From assembly GCA_014529385.2 (NCBI GenBank), contig CM043952.1, positions 60,964,119-61,028,118 of the forward strand: DNA of 64,000 nucleotides, read 5' to 3'. The notes under the pieces are model-generated. The model had not been told where the DNA came from and did no database searches. It was given only the letters and a program-made list of their open reading frames with translations. Position 1 is the first letter of the stretch; the number at the start of each line of letters is the position of its first letter. The position numbers and the translations under genes are program-made. Shown piece by piece: positions 10,326 to 21,059 of the stretch. The DNA is from Adiantum capillus-veneris (taxonomy: Eukaryota; Streptophyta; Polypodiopsida; Polypodiales; Pteridaceae).

Positions 10326-10574
10326 TGGGGTTGTAGCTCAAGACTTTTTGGTCATACACCTGCTGGAACTATGGAAGGCAATATAAACCTAGGACAGGTG
10401 TGGATGACAGCGACCAAATGCACTATTGATTCGGGGACTAGAAGTGTCACAACGCAGAAATCAACTCTTAGCCCTGCCACTCAAGCCATAGTCCCTGAGA
10501 TATTACCTCCTGAGGAAACAAAATGCAAAACATTGCATGTCCAGGAGGTTGAACCATCTTTTCATTAAGAAAGT

Positions 10575-10597
10575 GAGTGTGTGTGTGTGTGTGCATA

Positions 10598-10668
<71 letters not shown>
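10575..10668. repeat. Compound (GT)-(CT)-(CA) microsatellite
   Basis: A GT run (10575-10593) is followed by GCATATGCAT, a CT run (about 10602-10649) and a CA run (10650-10668). The GT and CA arms are complementary, so the block can fold back with the CT tract as loop. Confidence 0.95.
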
Positions 10669-11071
10669 TTTCTCTCCATTGACAAGTTAAATGTGTTCTA
10701 ATAAGTGCTCAATTTACATCAAAAAATGTTGCCTTCTTGAACCATCGTAAAGTCTTCACCTTGTTTTTTTCAATTTCTTACAATGCTTCCAAGTGTTTTT
10801 TCAATCATTATTTTTTATGCTTTTGAATTCTGGTGTTTTTTTTTTGGCAAGCCTATTGTAATTTTAACAATTCGTTGTTACATTTATTTCCAAAAAAATC
10901 TAATATTATGTTGTGAAAGAAAATGCTTTAAAATGTAGTGTCACTTTCTTGTTTTCTCTCTCACAAAGCAATCTACTATTAAAAAATATTTATCAATAGC
11001 CTTTATGTAGGCCATAGTAAACTTTCACACTAATCTGGAAGGGGCCTGGGTGATCGGAAAAGGCATCTTCA
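10669..11071. other. AT-rich, no recognised feature
   Basis: Short T and A runs, no convincing frame or repeat. Confidence 0.4.
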
Positions 11072-11080
11072 ATTCCTTTC

Positions 11081-11471
11081 GGGAAAATGACCAAAATACC
11101 TCTCTAATTTGAAGAAATTTCCAAAATACCCCTCAAATTTCAAAAATTCTCGAAATACCTTTGTATCTATTTTGGTTGGATTGTTCAAGATTTTCTAATC
11201 TTCATTCATTTTTGACAATTGAGATTCGTTTTGGAGTGCTCAACATGTAATTGTCACCAGTTACCATCGCAAAAAAGGCAATTATGTCTAAAAATAATGA
11301 AGAAATTCATCTGATCCAAAGCCTACATAACCAATTTAAATTGTAGTTTTAGCATCTTGTACAATAGACAATCACTCTCCTTGTGAAAAAAAAAATATTT
11401 TTGGAGAAATTTACTCTCACAACAACCAGGGGTATTTTAGGAATTTCCACAAATTAGAGGGGTATTTTCCG
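11081..11471. mobile_element. Mutator-like MITE, 391 bp
   Basis: The left end GGGAAAATGACCAAAATACC and the right end (reverse complement CGGAAAATACCCCTC) are inverted repeats. Similarity continues inward for about 50 bp through the CTAATTTG and AAATTTCCaAAATACCCCT words (inner edges near 11133 and 11428). Flanks are ATTCCTTTC (11072-11080) and ATTCCTTTT (11472-11480), a 9-bp duplication with one mismatch, the size typical of Mutator-like elements. Interior is AT-rich and non-coding. Confidence 0.75.
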
Positions 11472-11480
11472 ATTCCTTTT

Positions 11481-12205
11481 TCTTGTTTTTGTTGCAACAA
11501 CCCTATTTAGAAGCTTCTACTATGTTGTTGCGCTACTGCCATAGCTCCCCGCGCTGTAGCGCCTCTGCAATCACTTGCCTGCGATGCACCCTTCGCGGCT
11601 TAGCAGGCCTGTGCCACCCCACAAAAGCTCTAGCTCCCTTTTTCAGACGCTTCAAGACATTGCTTTCAAACCTCCCTAGATTGCCATAACAAGCTACAGC
11701 CGCACCTCGTCCTCACTTGAAGGCTTAGCCGACAAGAGCCTTGCCATTGATTCTCCTACTTCACGCTATCCACAGTGCCCTCTTGCTTCGCAGTGCGCAT
11801 CGACTGGCTCTGCAAACAATTATAATTAATTTTTCAGGCTTAGTTAATTTAATTATTTTAATTTAGAAAAAGAAAAGAAAAAGGGATGGGATGAAGTTAC
11901 ATGACTTCTTCCCACCCTCTCTTCTTCTCCGGGGTGTGTTGCGTGCCAATAAAAAGAGGAAAATGGTATATCCTTGTTATCACCCAAGTGTGGTAGATTG
12001 GTTATGCCATTTCCCTCTCGAATAACAAGTCTTGAGTTCAACTCCTCATCGGCTAGATCTTTAAGGTCTCTTGGGATAGTTTCCTACGACATTAAAACTC
12101 TCTTCTTCTTCTTCTTTTTCTCCCTCACTTCCCCCCCCCCCCCCCCGCCCACGAGGGGTCTATTTAAAGAGAGGGAAGGCTCCCCCTCCTCTTCTAGTTG
12201 ACGTC
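11481..12205. other. Unassigned sequence with C16 run
   Basis: Relatively GC-rich block at 11520-11820 without a recognisable domain, an A/G-rich stretch near 11860-11890, and a C16 run at 12131-12146. The phrase CCAAGTGTGGTAGATTGG (11983-12000) recurs in the 39.1-39.5 kb repeats, so part of this may be a dispersed repeat. Confidence 0.4.
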
Positions 12206-12211
12206 GCAACT

Positions 12212-12360
12212 CTCTCTTTACTCTACAAGGGTAGAGTATGTGTCCCAAAAGATGAAGAATTACGACACCATATACTCTATTAGTGTCATGGTATGCCTAG
12301 TGTGGGACATCCAGGAGTAAACAAGACTTATAATCTAGTCATGAGGCAATTTCCTTGGTC
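12212..12360 (+). pseudogene. Gypsy integrase zinc-domain fragment
   Basis: The plus frame reads KGRVCVPKDEELRHHIL, then after a stop CHGMPSVGHPGVNKTYNLV and FPWSG. This is the histidine half of a gypsy integrase HHCC domain. It ends where a copia LTR begins. Confidence 0.7.
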
Positions 12361-12563
12361 TGGAAAATGAATAAGTGAAGTGCATGTGCGGAGTGAGTGT
12401 TTAAAAGAGCACATACAATAGAGAAGAAGAAGCATACACATAAGTGGACTCCTTGTCACAATAGTGACTAGGGTTTGAGAGTCCTTATTAGATAAGCTAC
12501 AAAGAATGAATGGTGTCTTACCGCCCACTTACTCGAGACTGACACATTGGGCTTTACCACCCC
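12361..12563 (-). repeat. copia-2 3' LTR (left edge approximate)
   Basis: The right edge is clear: minus strand TGTTGGGGTGG directly follows the polypurine-like TTAAGTGGGAGGT. The left edge lies where gypsy integrase coding stops, about 12359-12375. Only one LTR of this copy is present. Confidence 0.65.
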
Positions 12564-13130
12564 AACAACCTCCCACTTAAAGAACAATATGCCTTTATGC
12601 AATGGGGTGGCTATATGTGTGTATGTATATACATACATAAATGCATGGTAGAAAATCCATCCACAGAATTCCTAAAAAGGTCCAACAAACTGCTATGAAG
12701 GAAGCCCTTTGGTAAGAAGATCTGTAGGATTCTCATTGGTATGAATCTTGACAAGTTGCATCTGCTTATCCTCCAACACCTCGCAAATGAAGTAATATTT
12801 CACATTCACATGCTTTGTCTTCACATGAAACACAAGGTTCTTTGCCAATTGTATAGCACTCTGGCTATCACAATGCAACAGCATCTCAACACTAATCCCC
12901 AGGTCTTCCACTAGACGAGTAAGCCATATAGCTTCCTTGCATGCTTCTAACGTTGCAACATACTCAGCCTTTGTGGAAGACAAGATTACACAATCTTGCA
13001 ATCGAGATCGTTATAAAAGTGCACCTCCAGTGCATGTGAAAACATAGCCTGAAGTGGACCTTCTCTTGTCCATATCTCCTACATAATTAGCATTCGTGTA
13101 GCCAAAAAATCATAAGCTGTGTGCAAGGAG
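12564..13130 (-). pseudogene. copia-2 RNase H fragment
   Basis: Minus-strand RNase H: ILSSTKAEYVATLEACKEAIW and LHCDSQSAIQLAKN, then the C-terminal HTNENPTDLLTKGLPS near 12700. Upstream the STSGYVF word is present near 13050. Coding similarity stops near 13130, so RT and everything upstream is missing. Closely related to copia-4 at 49.5-50.4 kb, sharing the sequence just inside the LTR (CCTCCCACTTAAAG). Confidence 0.85.
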
Positions 13131-13929
13131 GTACTAAAAAATTTACACAAAGAAGTCACATTAGAAACTTGAAATTCCTATAAGAACATATTGGTGGGAA
13201 ATGACCATCTGGCATTATAAATATAAGCTATGATCTCAAAAATAAACTATATCTAATTAGCTTAAGAAAATTTCCTTCTGAAATTTTAAGTTGATATTAG
13301 GTATTTGTGATCATATTGTCTTGTTATATATTTGAGGAATCACATACTTGATTATTAGCCATGTTTTGAAGATAAAAAAGTTTATTTTTTACTAATTTTA
13401 AAAGAGTTTCTTATATTTTATGATTCATTAAATTAGAATCCACTATTCAATGCAATATAAAAGGTCTAAGGTGATATTTATTAGTTTTTTAGAACCCTTA
13501 TAAGTTATTTTACCAACTTGGACTTATGCTTGAATACTTTTTTTTTTAAATGTCTTTTGTGATATTATAAAAGTTCCAAGTTTTACTTGTTTTTTAAATT
13601 AATAAAAAGTAGAATTAATATCTTTATAGTTTAAAGCTTTATATTTTATCTTCATGTGATTCCTTAATATCAACATGTACTGTTGGGATTCTTTTTACGG
13701 ATTGAGTCAAAATCAAAATTTTAACTTTTACGTGTCTTTTTTCAATTATAAAAACTAAAAATATGCATCCAAAGTTATCCATTATAAAGAAAAATTTTCC
13801 TTAATGTTGCCTCAATGATAATTTTCCTATCACATTCAAATCCTAACACAACCACATACAAAAACTTGCTCACAACTTAAATGCATAGCATTGTCAACAT
13901 ACTCATGGAAAATAGTCAGTATGCAAGAC
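13131..13929. other. AT-rich intergenic sequence
   Basis: Very AT-rich with T and A runs. No gene, RNA or repeat structure seen. Confidence 0.4.
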
Positions 13930-14120
13930 AATATAATTTCCTCACATGACATTTTTGTGTCCTAAAGGCAAACAAGTGTTAAGCACATGGATTGGTGGGG
14001 TATATTAAATCCCACACCAAGGAAGAAAATATAATTTCCTCACATGACATTTTTGTGTCCTAAAACCAAACTAGTGTTAAGCACATGGATTGGTGGGTAT
14101 ATTATAAATCCCACACCAAG
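13930..14120. repeat. Two-copy tandem repeat, 98-bp period
   Basis: AATATAATTTCCTCACATGA starts at 13930 and again at 14028. The copies continue in register through GTGTTAAGCACATGGATTGG and ATCCCACACCAAG, with a few substitutions and small indels. Confidence 0.9.
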
Positions 14121-14820
14121 CCTTGGACACCCTCTAGGAAGGACAACCACTACTCCCCTAATGTCTTTGTTTCATTGAATGTCTCAATGATTGCCAAGAG
14201 CATGCGGCATATTTTGTATGTCATTTGGCAAGTGAGATATGTGCTTCTTTCACATAGCTTCCTTATTGAGTTGAGCGCACGATGCATAACATGTGAAAAT
14301 GGTTCTCATTTTCACCTTGGATGGTATTGCCTCCATGTGTGTCAATGATACGATGTGCATATTGTAATATGCTTCTTAATGTGTGAATTTATGCTTCATA
14401 GATGTTGTTACCATACTCGGAATTTCATGTATTGGATGTGGCCATGATGGTGTGTTATGGCTTTAATACATACCTTTTTCATTTTTGGAATGTTCATACA
14501 TCAAGTGAAACATGGCAAAATGACCTTCACGCTAAAAAATTTGACACATGCATGTGTTGCCTATGTATGGAAAAGGGCGTGCAAAGCCATAAATAATCGT
14601 TTTTGTGGACTATGGAAAGTGGGTGGATGCATGGTCATATGCACATGGAGGTATGGCAATTGTGTGGATGCAATGTAGCCATTTCCCCCGCTCATATAGG
14701 CATTTCTACTCAAACTATGTCACTTTGTGGGCATCAAAATAGCTAAAAATAGTACGCACAGTAACCACCAAGCTGGTAATTTCTATACCAAACAGGGGGA
14801 GAAATCTCAAGTTTTTCAAT
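14121..14820. other. No recognised gene
   Basis: Several short open frames without recognised domains. It may be the U3 part of the LTR suggested downstream. Confidence 0.35.
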
Positions 14821-15238
14821 GTGTGATGTGAGTAAGCAAGGGATGTGCTTGCTTGACTTGCACATGAGGAATTCTGGTCATTTGATGAAGGAAGAAGATA
14901 GGGCTTGTAAGAGTACTAGTGCAATCCCACCTTGTGTTTTACACTGCTTTGAGTATATAAGGGAGAGAATTAGGGTTTTCCATCTTCAATTTTGTGTGGT
15001 CCAATTATTAAGAGTTGATGGATTTCTTGAGTATGGATTAACGGAGCTTTGTCCATCATTGAAGCTAGGGTTTAGAAGGGAACAAGCCACTATTATCTAC
15101 ATATAGTCTAGGGTCTAGCATAGAGAAAGGGGTGAACCTATGCGTAGATTGGGTTGGTTTTGTGGTTCTTTTCAAATGATTAAATATGGTTGGTCTTGAG
15201 GAGTTTTTTATTGGCTCTTGAGCTTTCATTCTTTCACA
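14821..15238 (+). repeat. Possible gypsy-2 LTR promoter region
   Basis: A TATA-like TATATAAG at 14953-14961 is followed by R/U5-like sequence. The block ends near TTCTTTCACA (about 15238), just before GGTGGT...AGCCAGAGGCC, which resembles a disrupted iMet-type PBS. Gag-like coding begins downstream. The start is not defined and no partner LTR was found. Confidence 0.4.
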
Positions 15239-15279
15239 GGTGGTGAGGTATCTGTCACAGCCAGAGGCCCGACAACTTC

Positions 15280-17220
15280 CTAGTAGTATTGCAAACTTCT
15301 CAACGTACTTTTTGGTTCAATTGATGCAAAGTAAGTTGGGGTGAGAGTTTAGAAGCTTCAACAAAATTCAAAAGTCCAGGGTAATCAACAAGAGAAATAG
15401 GGTATTCATTTTGATGCCAATACAATGCACATGTTGTAAGCATCTGCTATGTACATGCAACAAGCCATCAAAAGGAGAGAGGTGTCTACTACAAAGGCCC
15501 TTCATTCAATGGCGGATAAGTTGGACTAATTGGATGGAAGGGATGCTACAAAATACCTGCATGAGTATGTGAAGGAAATGGAATTGAATCGATCCCATGA
15601 GGCGACCGAGATGTGCGGCCAAGATGATTACAAGTTTTGAGCTTATTGTCATCCCTCAAGATTAGAGACCATGTGCAAGAAATTAGAATGAGCACAATGG
15701 AAATTGGGAAGGATTCAAAGTGGCATTGAAAGAGGATTACTTTAGATTAGATTTTGAAAGGGTAACAAAGAGGGCATTCTTGGAGTGGGTAGCAAAGCTA
15801 AAATACGGGTTCTTTGCCACAAAGCTACTCAGGGAATTTGAATGAAGATATGCCCAATTATAAAGAACTGAGAAAAGCTACTTTGGATGTACAAAAGATA
15901 TTATTACAAGCTATTGGTAAAAATCTTCAAGAGAAGTTAGAACACCGACAATGCACATGGTCTATAGATGGAGTCGAGAGAAGTTGAGGATGCGCTTTCT
16001 TTGCTAGCCAAGCAACAAACCAGGAAGAGACAAGATGGTGGTAAGTACTGCTACTCCTACCTCTACCACTCCTATAAATATGGTAAAGCCTTCTACTATG
16101 TTTCCAAAGGGTGATGAGTCCATGTTAGATGAACTTGGGAAGGGGATGTGAGAATTGAAGTTGAAGCTAACATGGTTAGAAGAGAAGGGGCAACCATCAG
16201 GGCCACTAATAGGACAAAGACCTCAAAGTAGGAAATGGTTTACACATAGATATATTTGGTGTGATAGCATAGATCATGTACATAGAGATTCTGAAAACTT
16301 TCAAGAAGATTTGAAGAGGGATCTTGTTTTCTTCAAGGATGGCATTTCCATTTTAGGGAGACAACTATGGCTCTTGGAACAAACTTTGGAAAGGGAGGAA
16401 TGAGGAAGTTAGTAGAGGATATAGCTATCAACCATGCCATATCATAGTTGAAGCATCTACTTTATGGGCGAGGGTTGAGCCAAGGAAGGATCAAATTTTG
16501 TTAAAGATTCTGATGAGATGAGGTTGGTGAGTTGTGTGGCTGTATGAAATGGCATTGGTAGTGAAGGTAAAGGTCACTTATGAATGTTACATGAAGCTAA
16601 AGATTGTATTTTCTTGGAAACAAGATGGGACGATCCCATGGACTCCTTGTCAGTGCATGCATACATTGCTAAGTGCATAAATAATGAGGTTCTTATAGAA
16701 GAGAAGGGTAGACTTGAGAATGGAGATGAAGGACCATCAAAAGGGTTACTGGGAGTGGCAAAAGAAAGGATATAATGCCTCCTTGAGAGCCTACACCACA
16801 AGAGCATCCTCCACCTAAGGTGCCTATGGAAGAAACATCTCCAAGCAAGAAGCGGTGGGAGCCTACAAAAGGTTGACCAAAGAGCCCTTCTTACAAGCTA
16901 CAATCAAACATTGAAGCTACCACATATCTAAAAAAGGTTTTGGAGTGGATTCTCAATAGTAATGTGGAATTTCATTTGGGTGGTTCTTGGGATTGCCAAG
17001 TGTAAGTTTCATAAGGAGATAATTGACATCATCAAGAGGAAGAGACAAGCATAAGGAATACAAGTTCTTGACAAACAGGGTGATGGACATGTGGTAGGAT
17101 GCTACTAATCTAGGACAACAAAGCATGTTCAATTTATAGATGATGGTGATGATGATAAAGTCATCTATCCAATCCACTACTCAAGAAGTCATTGGGCAAG
17201 AGCTACAACCAAAACTTGCG
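15280..17220 (+). pseudogene. Gypsy-2 gag and protease-linker remnant
   Basis: Scattered frames give GRDATKYLHEYVKEME (about 15540), an EVEDALSLLAKQQTRKRQDGG segment (about 15970-16040) and a knuckle-like CDSIDHVHRDSENF (about 16260) whose C-terminal Cys is replaced. A charged linker (about 16575-16870) and the DGDDDKVIYPIHYS stretch (about 17140) follow. This resembles a gag-protease family found in plant gypsy elements. Stops and shifts are frequent. It continues after the TRIM at 18043. Confidence 0.6.
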
Positions 17221-17225
17221 TCAAG

Positions 17226-17440
17226 TGAAAGAGTGTTGTTCATGGATGCATGTGTGCATGGTGTGGTGTGGGAGAGGGAAAGAGAAGACAGTGTTGTGTG
17301 GGTGGAGAGAAAACCTCCATAATGAGGAGCCCCTTATTATTTTGATATATGAAGAATAAGGTAAGTATAAGTACACATCGTGGGCGATCGGAAACTGTAT
17401 GTCCGGCCCCAGGAAAAGGCACAGCGCTTTTACCCTAACA
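17226..17440 (-). repeat. TRIM 3' LTR
   Basis: 215 bp. Shares with the right LTR the blocks GGATGCATGTGTG, GAGGAGCCCCTTATT and TATATGAAGAATAAGGTA. Confidence 0.85.
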
Positions 17441-17823
17441 ACGTCTCACTTAAAGGTGATTGCCTCAATAAGTGAGTGCTACTAGCTAAACTACTAGTAT
17501 GTACAAAGAAATTGGTGAGAGACTCTCACAACCTATGCCCACTGACTCGCTCAATCGATCTACATGTAGCCATATTGATAGGCGAGCGTGTGTATCCATG
17601 CTAGAGCTTGCATGTAAATCCCATAGACAAGTATGTATGGTCTCCAAAGCTCCACGATGCATCATTCTATTGTTAGTCATTGTATGACTGACAATCCCTT
17701 CTGCAAATGCTTCCACTTTAGCTGCTAGGTCGGGACGCTTCCACTATAGCTGCTAGGTCTCACACGAAAGCTGAGACACACTAAAGCTGACAAAATCTAC
17801 GAAAATTTGGCTCTAATACTAGT

Positions 17824-18037
17824 TGAAAGAGTGTTGTGTACGGATGCATGTGTGTGCAGTGCGGTGTGGGAGAGCAAGAGGAGAAGAGTGCATGGGTGTG
17901 TGGGTGGATCAACCTCAAGTGATGAGAGGAGCCCCTTATTCTTTGGTATATGAAGAATAAGGTATATACACATAGTGGGTGGCTGAACACTGGATGTGTA
18001 ACACCCCAAGCAAAGGTGCAGCACCTTCACCCCAACA
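17824..18037 (-). repeat. TRIM 5' LTR
   Basis: 214 bp. Next to the PBS-like sequence (plus strand GGCTCTAATACTA at about 17808-17820), a two-base variant of the iMet-type site. Confidence 0.85.
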
Positions 18038-18042
18038 TCAAG

Positions 18043-18384
18043 GTGGGTGATATTGAAGATCCATATGTTACCTCTTGATAGATCATAGCTCAAAGGTTAA
18101 CCTTATGTCAAAGAGTCTATACAACAAAAAAAAAGTGGCCCATTGACATGGATAATGGATGGATGATTAAAGCAGTAAACAATTCATCGAGCGACCTATA
18201 TATGGTGCTTGTTCAAGTGTAAAGGTGACTATAGAGGATGTGAAGAATGAGCAAAACTTATTTGTGCAAGAGAAGTCTACTATCCTCTTATTCTTGGGCA
18301 GCCATATATCACATCCATTTGTTCAGGAAAAAGCAGTCATGAGGAAACCCCACATGAGATGGCCTAGAATGCCTAGAAAAACCA
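18043..18384 (+). pseudogene. Gypsy-2 protease remnant, continued
   Basis: Resumes the gypsy frame after the TRIM (IEDPYVT at about 18051), then KKWPIDMDNGWMIKAVNNSS (about 18130-18190) and a VKNEQNLFVQE stretch (18238-18270). This matches the region following the protease active site in plant gypsy elements; the D-T/S-G motif itself is not intact. Confidence 0.5.
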
Positions 18385-19218
18385 TGGTCGACTTTTGGAA
18401 AATTGACCGATTACTTTTTATCATTTGCAAGTTAGTCTCATGTAATCGGGACCAAAGAGCTTCTAGCTTGTAACAAATAGAGCCAAATTAACAAGATCGG
18501 CTCAAAAATCGCTAAGGTAGTTTTCCCAGAGCAAAGTATATAAGAGAAAAAAGCTTATTTTTTAAGGACTTTTGATTTAGACTTGATTTCGAGAGTTTAG
18601 AAGAAAAAAGAGAGCAATCCAACTTCTGGCACTCATATCTTGAGCAATTTTCTTGCAAATCTAATTGAATGAATACGTTCCCTCACCTTTTCTACACTTT
18701 GAGTATAGATTTGTGTCATTTACATGTTAGATATGTGCGTGATTAGTGTACTTAGATCTCTTGATTAAGTGAAAATCGTGTCATAAGTGAGTCTATTGCA
18801 TGTTATGAGTATTAGGAATGCCCATTTGTCGCATGATCTAAGTAGTGTCGACTTTCAACCCAAAAAAAATTGATCACGACCACTTTTACGCGACCACTTT
18901 CAGTGCCGCTCGGTGGGGCTTTCTTGGATGGGTCGTGTTCCCCATGCCCCAAGGTCGTATCCTCTTGATTCATGTGGCTAGATTTGATATTTTTATACAC
19001 GTCACTTTGTCTACTCTCACATGGTTTGATGAGTGTTCCTTTCATCTCTCTTCACATTAGGTTAGCCTTGCATGACAGCGCCTTGTGACTAAGGGATACC
19101 TTTTGACACCTGCATACCTATTTCCATGCCTCAAGCCGGGTCAGGTACGTCTTGATAGACATATTTATGCTTTGAGTTCTCACTATCCTACAATAAGGTG
19201 GTGTGAGCTCGTAAAACA
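18385..19218 (+). repeat. Gypsy-3 5' LTR (start approximate)
   Basis: The end is fixed by CA followed by the PBS at 19220. A TATA-like TATATAAG is at 18537-18544. The start is inferred at TGGTCGAC (18385) because gypsy-2 coding stops there and the resulting length (about 834 bp) is close to the 956-bp LTR of the related gypsy-8. No second LTR is seen. Confidence 0.5.
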
Positions 19219-19219
19219 T

Positions 19220-19238
19220 TGGCGCCATTGCCGGGGAC
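19220..19238 (+). promoter_or_regulatory. Gypsy-3 primer-binding site (TGGCGCC type)
   Basis: Reads TGGCGCCATTGCCGGGGAC, one base after the LTR end CA. As I recall, this PBS type is used by Athila/Tat-lineage gypsy elements and is complementary to tRNA-Asp. Confidence 0.85.
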
Positions 19239-21050
19239 AAGCCTAGGCTGGTGCTTGAGTAGCGTTTATCCTAGAGTCATATTTGGGTTTCATCCTAGAG
19301 TAGTTAGTTCAAGTTAGCTTAGGGAGAGGTAGCCAACGAGTGGATAACTTACAAAGGACCTTGCATATGTTTGTTTGCATGTTTTGGCTTAGAGCTTGAG
19401 ATTTGTGAGCTTCGTGATAGAATGCTTATGTCCTTGATGATGTGTCTATTTTAGGATTTACATGAATGCATGTTTGTGCATATGTTTTTGTGCATGTTTT
19501 CTGTATGTTTTTCTCATTCATTATTTTTTCAAGCTCATAGGATTAGGAGTAAGTAAGACTTGCATCTATAGCTTGAGTTTGTGCATCCTCATTGGCATTT
19601 GAAGTGCATCTTAGCACTCATTTGTATCTAAATGTGAAACTTTGGAGTGATTTGCACTTGAGAGCATCAAAGTCCATGTGTGCTTGCATACAAGCACAAT
19701 CATCCCTATACCTTGAAATTGCATATGAACATTTGTGGAATCATTTGCATGAGCAAAAAACATCTCATAACTCTCCTTTTGCCTCCTCATTTTTGGAGGT
19801 TTTTGTATATTTGGGTCCTACAAGAGATTGCTTGTTATCTAGACCATGAACTTTGAAAAAAAATGTAGGATGAAAATGGTTGCAACCATTTTCAAACTGA
19901 TAGTTTGAGGCCAAGAGAGTACGTACATATGCTCTAGACACCGTTGGGGTCCCGTATATTACATATCGTCCCTTTTGGACATACCAAATTGCATATTTAG
20001 ACTTGTAAGACCCTCAAGAGTGCATAAAAATTGACGAGGACCAATTTTAGCGTCATACAAAAATGGTCAAGCGACCAAATAGCACCAAATGTGAGATTTG
20101 TCTAGCCAGGGTCAAAGAGGTTGCCTTGACCATCCCAAAAGTGCCTCTACATTTCAAATTGGACTTTGTTTGGTAAGGAAACGCAAGAGATTTATGCCTA
20201 AAAAATTGCCAAACTCCACTTTTGATTGACCAACACTTGTCAAAACCACGCCAAACTTGATCATTCAAACCATCTAGTGCATAGCTAGGAGTGTAAACTC
20301 ATTAAAAACTTGCTCTGGACCACTTTTTTTCAAATTGCCCAAGAAATTGAAGTTTGAATAGACAAATCCAAGGCTTATGCTCAAAAGAGCCTATATCAAA
20401 TTTCAAATTTTGATTTGATCAAGTATAGCCCATTCAACAAGAAAAAAAATTTCACGTAGATAGACAACTGCAAATTTTTGCATTTGAAAAAGTGGGAGCA
20501 ATTCCCTTAGTTACATGTGTGTGCATACATGCTAGGAGTTTTCAAGACCAATGGGAGCATACCAATCAAATGCGAGCTCCAAGTAAGCATCTAAACTCCA
20601 CGTTCATCACTTTCTATGTATCTAAGATCTATAATCTTTTACAAGTCAGGAGAGATGAGTGGAAGAGAGACCAAAAGTAGGGTGTCAATTGAGGAGAGAA
20701 TCCACCAATTTGGTGGACTAGAACCCATCCTTGAGACGGTAGAAAACTCTTCTGTCACTGCATCAAAATTGGATTCTCAACAGCACTAATCCTTTCATTG
20801 GGCCAGTTTTGTAGAAGCTAGCCCAAGTGGTGAATCTCTCCAAAGAGGATCGCGGGCATTCAAGCTCACCATGACATATCTCTATAACAATGCCCATGGT
20901 GCCAACCTATCTGAGAAGATTTGCTAGATAGGATTCGTGTCAAGATAGAGGACACAACAAAATCTATGAAGATCCTCTAGATAGGATTTGTGTCAAGATA
21001 GAGGACATACCAATCGAATTCCAAGCTTTCAAACCAAAAGTTAATCACCA
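19239..21050 (+). other. Gypsy-3 leader with 53-bp tandem repeat
   Basis: Long leader between PBS and gag similarity, mostly without coding signal. A two-copy tandem repeat of CTAGATAGGATT(C/T)GTGTCAAGATAGAGGACA starts at 20924 and 20977 (53-bp period). Confidence 0.55.
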
Positions 21051-21059
21051 AGGAGATCA

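Larger units (their letters stand above)
17226..18037 (-). mobile_element. TRIM-like mini LTR retrotransposon, 812 bp
   Basis: Two diverged LTRs (17226-17440 and 17824-18037), each starting TGAAAGAGTGTTGT and ending CCCTAACA or CCCCAACA on the plus strand, flank a 383-bp interior. A PPT-like TTTAAGTGAGACGT borders the left LTR and a PBS-like TAGTATTAGAGCC borders the right LTR, so it is in minus orientation. An exact 5-bp duplication TCAAG lies at 17221-17225 and 18038-18042. There is no coding domain. Size and layout fit terminal-repeat retrotransposons in miniature, which depend on other elements' enzymes. Confidence 0.85.
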
